Positions 34,501-46,856 of a stretch of DNA of 64,000 nt are shown here, one piece after another. The DNA lies in NCBI GenBank assembly GCA_918026815.1, contig CAKJVC010000107.1, positions 372,001 to 436,000 on the forward strand, given 5' to 3'. The first letter of the stretch is position 1. Every line of letters begins with the position of its first letter. This stretch comes from Chalara sp. BL73 (taxonomy: Eukaryota; Ascomycota; Leotiomycetes; Helotiales). The notes under the pieces are model-generated. The model saw nothing but the letters and a program-made list of their open reading frames with translations. It ran no database searches and had not been told where the DNA came from. Both the position numbers and the translations under genes were made by a program.

Positions 34501-34825
34501 AGCGGCTCCAATTAGGGCAAGAAGATATCGGTTAAGGACTCTCTTCCTCGAGAGCACTGGCACCAGAGCTAGTTAGTCTTTACGGACTTTTAATATAGAA
34601 GATCTACCATAGAACCCATCAATAACTTGAGCGCACGGACCATCTAACACTACGGATTAACTTTAATCCGCACGTCGTAACGTCATTGAATCCAAGCTCA
34701 AAGGATGTGATATCTTCCCAACAGAAGCTAAGTCTCTCTAGCGTAGAATTTAATTCATCGAACCTCCACCGTGGATCAGCAGCAGCTCGCTCATTACTAA
34801 CAGTGATCAAATCTCAGTTGTCACC
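31504..34825. other. 3.3-kb gene-poor stretch
   Basis: No gene recognised. The minus-strand frame 33877-34257 (126 codons) and the plus frames at 32949-33161 and 33392-33622 have no domain that I know. A short direct repeat (GCCGGACATTTGCCGGACATG) lies near 32281-32301. Parts around 32650-33100 look like old repeat debris. Confidence 0.4.
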
Positions 34826-36193
34826 ATGTCTTACTATGAAGATAGTGACATAACGAGGGATGGCTTCACCTGTGGATATGGCAGGTTTTATACCCGGGAC
34901 GGTCGCGTGGAACGAGTTGAAGGTTCCTCTCTCCGGAGCATGTTCTTGCCAAGGCTCACTCCCGAAGGACGCAAAAAAATAGACGCAGGCTATTCCGACA
35001 ATTTCGTTCGTGGCCAACTAAAACACTACGGCGTGTCGTTCGATGAAAGCGAAATCTCTGGGAACGGAACTCTTCTGATGAAGAAAGTGCTCCAGGCCGG
35101 GAAATGTGACAAAGTCCCCGACCACATCTCTGAGCTGCATGAGCAGATGCATACAGAATGGCTTAACAAACGTACCCCCGAGCAACTCTCCAGCCACCCC
35201 GACTGGGTCATAGAAAAGTACTTCTTATCTTCCGGCCGACCAGATCACATGAAAACGACTACAGTTGTGGGTATACCCCTTCCTCAACAGAGTTCGTATC
35301 GCGCCAGTCAGATGCAGGAGGCCGCTAGGAAGGTCACGGGCCTGCACCAAGCGACGGGTTTTGGCCCCAAGACGCAGACCATCTTCATGGGCTGGAATTC
35401 AGTAGCTGTGGGTAAAGCAGCGAAGAGCCACGCATCCCAGGAGGCGAAGGAGCTCCAGGCAGCGGGAAAAGAGCGTGAAGATGAGCGTGCAGAAACGCAC
35501 ACAGACTATCTCAATACTCTTAAGCGGAAGAAAGGCCCTAAGACGTATTCGCCCGTTGGTAGTTATATTATCGACTGCGAGCAAATCGAACAGGAGTGGC
35601 CAGATCTGGCAAGCGACCTAAGTCTCGATATACGTCAGACCAAAGAACCTAATGTTTTTGAAGCCAGCTTCGATTTCGGGATTCTCGAAGGAGCCATGAT
35701 CATCAGTGCAGAAAAGGACGCCCTAGAGCAGTACCGCTCTCAGCTAGATCGCGAAGCTGATTCTGACGGGGATGAGGACGAGGAGTGCGATTGGAGCGAG
35801 GAAGAAGACGATGACAGTGAGGTTGAGGACAAGATTGAGAAAGGCAGAAAGCCCACTACAGGGTCCAAGAGGAGAGCTAAGGCTCCCCGAGGCCGCGGCC
35901 CCCCACCAAAGAAGTCCAAGACTAGAGCTGCCCAGCCACACATATATCTACTGAAGCTGAAGTGTCGTGAGGCTGGCGAGGGCATGGTTCATTCCACGGA
36001 AGAGAGTGGGACTATCAAATTCAAAGACAAGAACTTAGCTAGTTTCACAGGAAAGGCTAACCTTCCTTGCGTGGGCCAAGGAGTACCTTTCACTGCGCGG
36101 AAGATTTCCGATGCGCCTTCGCCTCCGGAAAATTCATGGGCTGACTTCTCGGAGGAGGCATACGAGCATGCACGAGTTGGACGATGGCACTAG
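34826..36193 (+). CDS. Acidic/basic fungal protein of unknown function, probably nuclear (455 aa)
   Basis: Single exon, ATG at 34826 in a good context (TCACCATGT). Residues 1-235 are mostly helical and charged. The segment GSYIIDCEQIEQEWP then opens a conserved-looking domain ending in FGILEGAMIISAEK. A strongly acidic block (about 312-333) and a basic block (TGSKRRAKAPRGRGPPPKKSK) follow, and then a C-terminal domain (YLLKLKCREAGEG). I recall this arrangement in many uncharacterised Pezizomycotina proteins, often in multiple copies. The acid-plus-basic blocks suggest a nuclear or chromatin role, which is inference. Confidence 0.75.
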   Translation: MSYYEDSDITRDGFTCGYGRFYTRDGRVERVEGSSLRSMFLPRLTPEGRKKIDAGYSDNFVRGQLKHYGVSFDESEISGNGTLLMKKVLQAGKCDKVPDHISELHEQMHTEWLNKRTPEQLSSHPDWVIEKYFLSSGRPDHMKTTTVVGIPLPQQSSYRASQMQEAARKVTGLHQATGFGPKTQTIFMGWNSVAVGKAAKSHASQEAKELQAAGKEREDERAETHTDYLNTLKRKKGPKTYSPVGSYIIDCEQIEQEWPDLASDLSLDIRQTKEPNVFEASFDFGILEGAMIISAEKDALEQYRSQLDREADSDGDEDEECDWSEEEDDDSEVEDKIEKGRKPTTGSKRRAKAPRGRGPPPKKSKTRAAQPHIYLLKLKCREAGEGMVHSTEESGTIKFKDKNLASFTGKANLPCVGQGVPFTARKISDAPSPPENSWADFSEEAYEHARVGRWH

Positions 36194-39100
36194 GCCTATC
36201 CGGCGATACATACATCCTCTAATTGCTTATGGAATTTGTCGACGGCTGAAAACAGCAATGCAGTATACTCAGGCATTGGTCAGCCACTCATCAAAATCAA
36301 TACCTGTAGTTAACTTTACTATTAAGGGAGCTACGCCTCACGCATCACGCATCACTTCAGTTATAATAGCGTGCCCCACTCACAAGTCAAATGTCTTGTC
36401 TTTACATTGTAGCATAGTAGGATACAGCATCCGTTATTCCCCAGCTCTTAAAACAGTGCGCATTTCTCTACTATATTCCCTCCAACTATTGTATGAGTAT
36501 AGAACTATTATATAAACAGCTTTCTCAGAGCTATGGACCTTTAGGATACTGCGCCTGCCGAGGCTGGCTCCTGTCCAAGTGTCTAAGGTAAGTTCCAGAT
36601 TTCTTTCATCCTCATACGCCGCAATTATACCTCCTTTTTTCATAGTCGTAGCTTCCAGGCTGCCATGGCTCGTCGGATCTGGCGTTACGGGGGCGCTAGC
36701 CCGGATGAATCTTTCCTTGAGGAATTTGTCGGCCTCTAAGACTGTTGCGATGCTATGGCACCTCACTCTTGCCAGGCCACCTAAGCCTTCCTATCCTAGC
36801 AGCAACAGCTGGTACACTCGCCCAATTCCCGTTGCTTCAGCTCTCCCTACAAAGCAGCATCATTCTTCAGCCTAGCTCCCTGACTATGGTGATGCTGGGA
36901 GGCATTAGCTCCAAAGAGATCGAAGTGCAAAGTCCGTGCGTAAAACCTTTCTCCATTCCTATATAAAGTCATTAAACATAGCAACTATTTAATCATGGTT
37001 GTGTCAGGCGACAAAAAAGCTGCGTTAACAAGCTATAGACTTTAAAATAGGAATAAATGCCATATACATAAAAGTAAACAAGCATCAAAAGCTTTCATCC
37101 GAAAGACCTATGTATACCGACTACCACCAAAAGGCATTGGTGACACAAGAAACGTACTAAAAGACTACTACTATATTTTGGGAATGGATATAGTCGAGAG
37201 GTTGAATAAATAAAGCATAACAGCCATCTGCATTGAGGGCATGTCAATATAATAGGTGAGATATAAAATCAATTTTCATTCAAAATATTATCTTTACAAG
37301 GCTTCTTACTTCGAGCATTTAAGACAGCTAGCAGAAGCATGTTCAATAAGCACGCATATTCGAACGGCTCGAAAGTCAAGCACAAAGATAACTAGAAGTG
37401 ACGAATTCTGAAAAATAAGGCGGAGCGTCACACTCGTCTTTTATTTCAGATTACTCGGTTTGAAAAAACATTGCCCACGAGATGCGAAAGACATAGCTTG
37501 GGAAGGCTGCTGAATACCCTAATGATCCCAAGGGGTTGTTTTATCTTAAGCCGCGCAAGTTCAGGAATAAAGGCTCCCAGAACCCCCTGGTATCTCTAAA
37601 CCGTTCTAGGTTTTGGGGAAAAGATTAACGAAACTAAACCAACATTTAGGAAAATGTAAAACCTACATGCTAGCCTTGAGTTCTCCACCCCGCGCTAAAG
37701 TGGTATTTTGCCTAGCGTCCTGGATTAGATAGGTTGAGCGGCCAGATGGTCGGCTACCATTAGCCCACCGACCCAAAAGCGAAACAAGGCTCCCTTACAT
37801 CTGTGACGGTGTTGCGCGGAAAGTTTTACGAGCCAATACATGTAGACGAATCAGCACCGTTAGCCAGCTAGATAATTGATTAGATAGCATATAACTTGGA
37901 CCATACAAGTTGCGCGAGAAATTGTTTCTGTGAGCTGTAGGCCACACCAATCACATCGCGGCATTTCCTGCAACGTCATATTTGTCGCATCTCGCAACCC
38001 GCGCAGACGCAGCATTGGCTTCCGCAAGCTCAGCATAGCAGGGCACGTTGGTGGTCCACGGGGGTCCTGCTCGGCGTCGACACCAGCGGCAGAGAGGACT
38101 TTTCCACCTTGTGAGAGGCGTTGATGGTAGAAAGAAGGGAAACTGATGGCGAGACCAGCAAATTCAGGTGTGGTTTAGACGTGGCTGAGCGATGTTGTCT
38201 CTAGCGAGGTGCCAATTTTCTAGGGCTCTTGCCGCGCTTTTCACAAAAGCTTACCCTAAAAGCTTACCTACCATCCTTGGACGGCGGGCAGGCTCCGCCA
38301 AGTTCGACAGCATAGAGAATGTTTGCTCTTGGCGATAAATATATCGCAACGCTTAAACCACAACTTGTCCACGTCATGGTTCAAAGAAATTATATACTTC
38401 AAATTGAAGCCCGAATCATCGAAAGCGGCTACCAATGCAAAAAGGCAAATGAAATCTGAGAAAACAGGCTTCCCAATCGCAACGCTTGCCGCTCGCATGC
38501 GGAAGCCATGATGAGGCCTGTAGGGGTTCAGCTGCAACGCTGGAGAGAGGAAACATTATTCACTATAGAAAGCCAGAACTTTTACAAAGTCGGCATGGCT
38601 GGGAGGGATGGGTCTAAGCGGGGTCTAGAACAAGCCGGGTCCGCATCAATTTCAAAGACTGGGCGATATAAGACATATGGTAATAGGGTCATACGAAAAG
38701 CAGCTGGGTGTTGGAGACGAGGGGAGCGGGGAGCGGAAAGCGGGGTGCCTCAGCCACAAGATGCTTCTTAGACCATAACCTTCGAACAAGCAATTAGAAC
38801 TAAGCATCAAGGGCATTCTTGGCACACGGCAGAGGTAACACAGACCTGCGGTTCTGGGAGCACAAACGAAGCCACATCACTACAAGCTACTCAGGGCTGA
38901 AGTCGCAGCTGAGATCCAGCACTTACTCCGACTGTCGACCATCCGCCACCTGGCGTTCTTCCTGCTAATTGGAGACTTGTCAAAGAGACTTCCCGTATGC
39001 GATAAACCTACTATGTCACTAAAGTTTCCTTCTTTTTGCCTGACGGCTTCCCGCCCTTGTTGCCCGGCCGGTGGCTTCAAAAGGGAAGCCCATCGTATAG

Positions 39101-39227
39101 CTCCATTTGCCTAGGGTGGAATTTCAGCTATATTATACCAGCTTTTTCTCCCCCTCTTCGCTCAATCTCAATTCCTCCCAACTTTCCACAGGCTTCCAGC
39201 TTTGTATAAGCCGGTCGAGCCACCAAG
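36194..39227. other. 3-kb gene-poor stretch upstream of the 1486-aa gene
   Basis: No gene, tRNA or clear repeat is recognised. Short frames (36111-36515, 36434-36766, 38268-38537) lack domains and good starts. The part 36980-37560 is AT-rich. The last 150 bp are C/T-rich with a likely promoter (ATATTATACC near 39130). Confidence 0.4.
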
Positions 39228-42200
39228 ATGGCGGCGGCGACAATCCCATCCGTCACTGTTCATTTGACAGTCAAAGCTGAGAATGCAGGCCCTTCACTTG
39301 TCTTCCAGACAAACATCACATGTGATGCGGCATTCACTCGTGCTATCACGCCTACAGCTACTACCACTTCAGAAACACCTACAGCAACAACCTCTCAAAA
39401 GACAATCCAAGACATAGTCCGCTTTAACCTTGATGCCGACTCCCACGGTGAGGTGACTATCAGCGATGTTGTTGTCGCTTCATCCCTCATAATTGACGTT
39501 CTGGGGCCTGATGGACGCGCCTTGATTGTGCGCAGCGTGCCTGTTCCTGCCGGCGAAAATGGAAAGGCAGAAGTGCTGGTTACCCTTTTGGCAGATGAGG
39601 TGAAAAAGCTCCAGGCATCCGCAGAATTGCCAAAAGTGGTCCCTGCGTTGATTTCTCGCCCTGCGCAATTGGTCTCTATCACGCCGATAAACCCTCCTAT
39701 TGATTTCTCGAGAGCCCAGCTGCAAATCGCACCCATTACGATAGGAGATAATGTTACTTGGGATAGCCTTGAATTCCCAAAGGTCCTTAATGTGAAGGAT
39801 CTTGCGACAGCAGCGAAGTATGTGCAGGAAGTCGATATTCCCATAGCCGTGCTTGGCCTGGACTGGTCACTCGTGCGTGTGGCTGTTGATGGCAAATTCA
39901 CAGCCACATTTCCGCCTCCAGAAGATGTCAGAAATGGGTGGACTGCCTGGGTTTGGTTGCTCTCCGGCTCGAATCTCATATCTCCTATTCTAGGTGTCGT
40001 GAGCGAGATCATCAAAGAGTCAATTGACCGCACTCGATCGGTCTTTCTGCCCCCTCTTCCAAAGAAGGAGATTCCTGGAAACGGTGGGACAGGACCTGAT
40101 GGTACAGCGACTCCAGATACGGACTTCAGCAACACCAATAGTGCTCCAGACGAGATCGATTGCCATTGCAATACCACGCAGAGAATTCCGGCCGTAGTTT
40201 CCGAAGCAGAACTGGCTGCCAACCCTGGCGTCTATACCGAAGATCCTGGAGCATTTTGCAAGCCCTTCAGCAACCCCGCTCGAATCCTCTCTGAGCGGTC
40301 ATTCTTTTCAGTCATCCGCACCGAACAGCCCGTGATTTCCGCTGAAGCATCCATCCAGCTCAGAGAGCCTGCACAGCTAGACTTTGACCCGCCTGATGAG
40401 ATGTTGGAGGGGATCAATGGCCAGCCTGGTGATTACACAGCAACTCGCCTGATGATGCTCCGCCCAGATATCCGCCTTGGGAGCGGAGCCTTCAATTTAC
40501 CATCTATTGTGGAGGATAAGACTACCTTCATAAACGGTAGCATAGTTCGCAACAAAATCCGCAACGGCTTGGATGTTGTAGTTGATCGTCTCCCTTCTGA
40601 TCTATTCGACATCATCAATGCTCTTAACAGGGGTCGGAAAGACTTGAGCGCAGCCAATCCTGTTCAGTGGGACAGCGAGAGCATCAGGTATCAGGCCACT
40701 ACGGTGTCCAGAGGCCACATCCTTGAGTTTCGGGTTCGCACTCGCAGCAATGGCTACTCGCTTGGTGGAGTCGCGAAGACTTTGACACTGGCTCCCCGTC
40801 AAACGAAAAGTATGGATAGCCTGGTTTTGATTTGAAAGTGAAATGTCTTACTAAGGTCTTCACAGGGATTCAAAAAATCGAATGGTCTCGATCTGAAAGG
40901 GCCACGAGGGTCGAGAGGCAAAATGCGGCTAACACAGTTAATGATTCCATGGTTCATGATACGTCCTACCAGGATGCAGTCGGTGCAAATCTAAACGAAT
41001 GGGCTCAAGGAAGCTCAAGTAGTAGTGTCACTTCAGCTGCGGCTGGAGTAGGGGCGGTCCTCGGGCCCGTCGCGTGAGTCCCCTCCCCCTTATTCAATGG
41101 TAGCATTGTTTACTTAAAAATCTCATAGGATTGGAGGCGGTGTTGCACACTCCTCTGCCCAGTCTTCTAGTCAACAATCTGGAGGGCGTACCACCACAGC
41201 AAATGAGGAAATGCAGTGGAGAGATGCGATGCGTCGTCATGGCGATGATCTTCGCAAATTTGAAAGCATGGTTGTGCAAGAAGTCACCCAGTCAGAGGAG
41301 GTCACTGGTACTGTTGAAGTTGTTCGAAATATCAACTATGCTCACAGCTTGACGATACTTTATCACAATGTCCTGAGACATCTTCGCGTTGATACTGAGT
41401 TTGGTGGTGCTAGAGAGTGCTTATTTGTTCCATTCGCCATGAAACCCTTCACTATGCAACGGGCGTATCGCTGGAGGGAGACTATTAGAAAGGTTCTAAG
41501 AGATAGGTATATAAGCAATGTCAACCCCTCTGGAGGCCAAGGTCTAATCTTTAGATAGGCGTTTCAATCATGCTATGAGATATCTCAAGGACATCCTCAC
41601 TGGATTTAAATACTCCCAGATTCCCCCAGGACGTCGAGCAGATCATCCAATCAAGTCACTTTATGGATCAATTTACATCAATCTCGGGATCTGCAGGCCA
41701 GCCGACAACGACAAGGGAGAGTTCAAACCTGAAAATTGGGTAGTTCTCAACCCATTCCTGCCATTTCCTGCTTTGGCAATCTTCCAGTCACTTGCTGCAC
41801 AGGTCGAGGCTCTGCGCGAACTTGAATTTCAACGACGCTATGCTCCAGGAATTGCAGCGAAATGGTGCGACTTGCTCCGTATCATAGCAGACAACGGTTC
41901 CGAAATCACAGCCGACTTCACATTGGCAAGCAGCTACTCCTACAGCCAGACGGTGAGAATCGACTTCCAGGTCAGTAACACTGACGGTCTGACGAGGAGT
42001 GGTCTCACGAGCCTCAAAGTATTGGCAGGAAACTCATTGAATCCTGGTTCTGTTGCAAATCTCCGCAGCATGAATTATACCTACCAAACTGATTATGAGA
42101 CTGTGTCTACATACCTTAGTCAAGGCGTTGGTGACCTAGTACTTCCTGACACCGGGGCAATCGACAGCAGCGGCGCCGTGTTGAAGGCTCCCCTAACTCA

Positions 42201-43956
42201 GAATGAGTTACAGAATCTCAGGGCGGATCTTGTCTATGAAACGGTCGAGATGCTACAGCACTTGAATGAAAATATTGAGTACTACCATCGCATGATTTGG
42301 TGGAACATGGATCGTGACCGTCTTTTCATGCTGCTTGACGGGTTCTTTGTACCTCCAATTGTAAGTAACTTCCGAGCCATGATTTAATCAGCTGGGCACT
42401 TTGCTTTCTTCCCAATATTTCCATTTCGCCTCCACCAGTAATGAATATGCTGACTTTGCGGCTAGGATCCCAATGCCCCCAAAACCAGTATTGCCTCTGT
42501 TGTGGAGCGAAATCCGATCGGTATCGCGGGGAATTCTCTTATTTTCAGAGTGTCTGCTGGTTGTTTTGTTAGGACTGCCATTGGAGATGCCATCTTGGAC
42601 ACGCCCGAGAAACTTGATAACTGGTATAAGACGACAGGACCAATCTCTGATCCAATGCACATCAGTTTACCTACTGATGGTCTATATGCACAAACTATCA
42701 TGGATGAATGTATCGCTCTTGAAGAGCATTATGGAAGTCTTGACTGGGCACTTAATGATCCTGACCCTGAACTCGGAACTATTGATGCCAGCCTCCTTGC
42801 ATCAAGACGCAGCGACACAAGTGGCCTCGGAGCCACAAAGCTGCCAGATACGTTAATCCAGCTGCAGAATGGCTCAGCCGCACCTGCACCCCAAGGTCTT
42901 GCGGGTATTCTCGGGGCAGTCCAGAACGCCAACGATTTCCGTGACATGGCCGGCCTGGCTGGAACACAAGGACTTGCAACCAAGGGCCTCGAAACGGCCG
43001 CGGCCCTGGCGACCACGTTTGGCGGAAATGCCACATCGCTCAAGCTTGCAGAACTGGCCAACAAGAAGGCCGCCACTGAGGACGCGGACAAGAAGATAGC
43101 GACCATCCAGAAGGCAAAAGAGAAAGGATTGACCTCCGACGAAGACGCGAAGCAGCATACAAACGAAGCCCTCGGACAGATGAACGGAAACAACCCGACG
43201 GCGACAGTCGACGAAACCAAAACAACCCCCAAGGAGACGAAAGAGGCTATCAAGGTCATCGAGGACGAAGTCAAGAAAGGAAACGTCCCCAAGACAGAAG
43301 GCAAGAAGCGCATCTCAGAGCAAGTAAGCAACATGAAAGGCTCAGCCCCGGCCGCGAAGCAAAAAGGACGACAGCGCGGGCTGGTAATCCGGCTGATCGG
43401 ACAAGGCAACTCCCCCTTGCAAGGGGAGTGGACGTGGGAGCTCACGCAGCTGCAGGTGATACCGGGGCCGGAAAACGTAGCGGTGGACGCCGCGCTGGCG
43501 GGAACGGACGCGCCGCGGCTCTACGAAACGGGACGCATCCTCGTCGCGTTCACGCAGGACCCCAACACCGCCGAGACGTACGACTTCCACCTCAGGGGGA
43601 AGCTGCTCGGCACGCGGCTGCAGGTCGACCCGGACGTCTCCGGCCTGCCCGTTAATACCACCGTCCACATGAGCATCCCGAACTCGCTCTTTGACAAGGC
43701 GAACGTGGCTACCGCGACGGTCATCGCGACGCTGGGGCACTACGAGGTCAAGAACAAGAAGGGCCACGAGGCGACGTCGGAGTGGAAGCTTGGGGCGAAC
43801 GTTGGCGCCGAGGGGGGGACCAAGATGATTGCGAAGATCGTGGGGAGCATCGATGGGGAGAAGACGTGGGGCGAGACGGAGAGCAGCGAGCAGGAGCAGA
43901 CCTGGACCTTTTATTATTATACTGGTGGGTTCGATCAGACCGTTACGGTGGACTGA
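39228..43956 (+). CDS. Very large protein of bacterial-like type, unknown function (1486 aa, five exons)
   Basis: Exons are 39228-40809, 40866-41073, 41129-41506, 41559-42360 and 42466-43956. All junctions keep frame, giving 1486 residues. No signal peptide or membrane segment is evident. Residues 1-200 look like beta-sandwich. The segment GHILEFRVRTRSNGYSLGG, then TLAPRQTKRI and a Ser/Gly-rich hinge, leads to YAHSLTILYHNVLRHLRVDT with CLFVPFAMKPF and WRETIRKVL (exon 3). Exon 5 carries VVERNPIGIAGN, an Ala-rich helix and a charged linker (about 1190-1290). It ends in a separate C-terminal domain (about 1295-1486). I recall this motif order from large uncharacterised bacterial proteins. The function is unknown. 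Confidence 0.78.
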
Positions 43957-46856
43957 GGTTCGGTTGTATGCATGCTGGATTTGTACTATATTGCAAACGG
44001 GAGGGCGAGCTTCCTGAGCACTCCTACCTTGTCCAAGTCCCGGATTGTATTGCTGCCTCTGAACCTCTTACCTACGGTGGCAATAGGATGCTCGCAGAAT
44101 AAAATAGTCCAGGGCTTTGCATAACCAGCTGAGCGACTTTCTTCCAATTATCGATTGTTACTAGGTATGAAATCGTATTTCCAGCTCCCGTGTCTTAGAG
44201 TAAACGCATGATAGGAAAGTTTCCCTTTGATATAGCGCCGCGCTCGTTCCTGTGTTTCGATCATAAGAATCTCCGGTATAGATCCTTGCTAAGCGCAGTT
44301 GGTGGAAGTTTCGTTGGTGAGGGCCGGGCGTAAGTATTTTGCGCTGGTGAGGTGTCTGTAGGCGCTGCTTCTGGAACTGGTTGGAGGAGGCCCGTTTCAT
44401 GTTATTCTTGTGCAGATTTAATGAGTTTTGAATCTCTTCTAAGCAATCCTCTTCTGTTCTCTCTTAGACTATAATTTTACGAAGGCGTTTGTGAAACCAC
44501 CAAGTGATAGTTCGGGTCCCTCAATTAAAATACTCGGCTACTTCCGTGGATGGCTGACCAAATGGGGAAGGCCCATTATCGGATCTTCAAACATTTCATA
44601 TCCCACAGGCGCTTTCGCTTTCGCACTCGCCATAGCACGTTATACGTTCATGAAATCCAATGTCGCACTTTGCTATTCCTAGCGATGCTGAATGTAGAAT
44701 GTAGAATGTTAATTAGCTGGACTTCTTTGCCTTTGCCCGTTGTTAGGTTTGCACATGTCAGGCAGTGTAATTTGAGGCGTGCCCAAAATTCCGGTTCATC
44801 TGCACCTCGTTGGGTAAAAAGCTGTCGCTTGTACCGTCCCAGGTAACCTTCAAACTCAGCTACTCAACGTGCAAAGTACCACAAACGTCATGCGAAAGGA
44901 AATGATTTCCGTATCGAGTTTCATTGTCCCCAAACCATTCAATTTGATATGTCCCTAGAGTATGCTGTGAAACTGTCGGTCGGCTTTCCCTCTTCGCGCG
45001 AGGCGTAGCGGCGATTAGCATTTCTGCCCGTATGGTCGCTAACTTCCATATCAACTTCACGAACCTGAATCTGTAAAGCAGCAATTATTAAACTTCTAGT
45101 TCGAAAAATTGAACTTCCAACCCCTGGCCTGACATCAATGGCTGCTGCATCCAAGAAATATAAATGAGAAGCATTCGTACAAGCTTTCGTCCCAAGCCCT
45201 TCTGGAACTCGTATAGATTAGATCTCCGGGCGATCTGGATGTCCATGTCGGGACTTGAAGTGTGCGAGTACCGATGGTCGGGACCGGTCACGGGGTGATT
45301 GTGAAGAGCAAAACTCCGGTTTTGAATATTTTAGGTTTCGTGCGGTAGAGTAAACGGATGCGGGACGGAATGTGCCATATCCCAGGGCCGTGGACTATCT
45401 CTCCTTTTTTTGTTATCTCTTTTTCGCTGGGCTGTGCCTTTTTAGATTTTAACCATCAGCCCTCAATGTTTGTAATTTTACGCGCGTTCGCATTAGGGCA
45501 TCACTTGGCAGGAAAAGTACAATAAGTAGAAGGGGAATGATCGACGTCATAATCCCCGTCTTTTTTTGTGGTCTAACGGTGATCAACTTTATTCCAACCT
45601 CGGCGAAGATGAAATAGTAACCTCGTATTTTGTTGCATACTGGGATCTGCCCCCCTCCCATGTACTTACTGTATCTCATCTTTTTTGATCCCCCGATGCG
45701 GCGGGGGTTCGCAACGCATCCGCATCTCATGCAAACGCTGGCCGCAAACAGTACATTCGGCTAATTCCGCCAATCACAAATGAATCAAGTTGCAGTTTGT
45801 TGATTACATAACCAGATCCGGGGATTGTCCGCCTCTTCCTGCGCCAAATGTCACCATCTCCATTTCCCATCATCCATTCACTGCCGGACACGGATGTTTT
45901 TGTGTACTCCGCGGGGGAACTATTCGGGCGGATGAGGCGTGGCGGGGGATAGTGTTGTATGAGTGGTCACTTAATAAAATGAGCCACAGATAGAAGGACA
46001 CTGTAAATTACTCTAAGGATGGCTTAGTCACAGAGTTTTTCTATGGTGCCGCACAACAGCTCATTGTTGTCATCTGTAAATCTGATAACCGCATACCAGT
46101 GGGCTTCTTTAAGGTTCCCGCGTCGGCTGTTCTTCCAATCAGAGCCCATGAGATCTCAATCTTGGCATGGTGGTCCCACCTGGTAGTGTTAAGATACATC
46201 ACTTTCACAGTTAATGTAAACAAACACAGAATGTGAGCTGCACTTTCACTCCTTCGTCGAGGCCTTCATTCTCAATCGCTCCAAAAGTAATCCAAACCCC
46301 CCCAAAAAGTAATCACCTACCATACCATACCACACTATACTATCCAGACATGAAGGCGCCCAGCATAGATCGTACCTGCGTGGCCAATCCCAATCTTTCG
46401 GGAACGGAGATGGGTTGAGTCCGCGATCCGGTTCGGTATAGTACATGGCCCTGCACTTCACCCTGCACCATCCACCATGCACCCTGCACCATGAATCATC
46501 AACAAACCACCGTGCCGAGCCCTCAAATTGATTGCAGCGTAAAAGATACCGTAATTAGTGCTGACTTCAGCCCAGTGCCGTTGAGCTGACGGAGGTAAGT
46601 ATGGTCCCTGATCTCCATGCCAAGCCTCTCTTCACCAAATACGTCACCCACCGACGGTCCCGGAAGAAAGAGGCTGATGAGCAAAAAAGTATATTCAAGG
46701 GTATGTAAACTCTATTCATCTTATATTAGACTTTATTCTGCCCTCCTCATCTCCTCATTCTGCCAAACCCTGATTTAAACCGTCAATTCAGGAACGAGGT
46801 TCCTTCACCATCAACAATATCGCCTTAATTGACCAGTAACCCATTGTGACTGAGCC
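43957..46856. other. 2.9-kb intergenic region and ABC transporter promoter
   Basis: No gene recognised; frames on both strands stay below 110 codons. A short repeat (46449-46493) and C-rich words lie in the 400 bp before the transporter ATG, a region likely to hold its regulatory sites. I could not see a clear pleiotropic drug response element. Confidence 0.4.
46449..46493. repeat. CACCCTGCACCAT short repeat in the transporter promoter
   Basis: CCCTGCAC occurs three times within 45 bp, twice as CACCCTGCACCAT. It lies about 365-410 bp upstream of the transporter ATG. It could be a simple repeat or clustered binding sites. Confidence 0.6.

Noticed and set aside
39395..40222. 275-codon minus-strand frame opposite the 1486-aa gene
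   Set aside because: Composition follows the coding strand's codon pattern, and there is no domain or splice signal.
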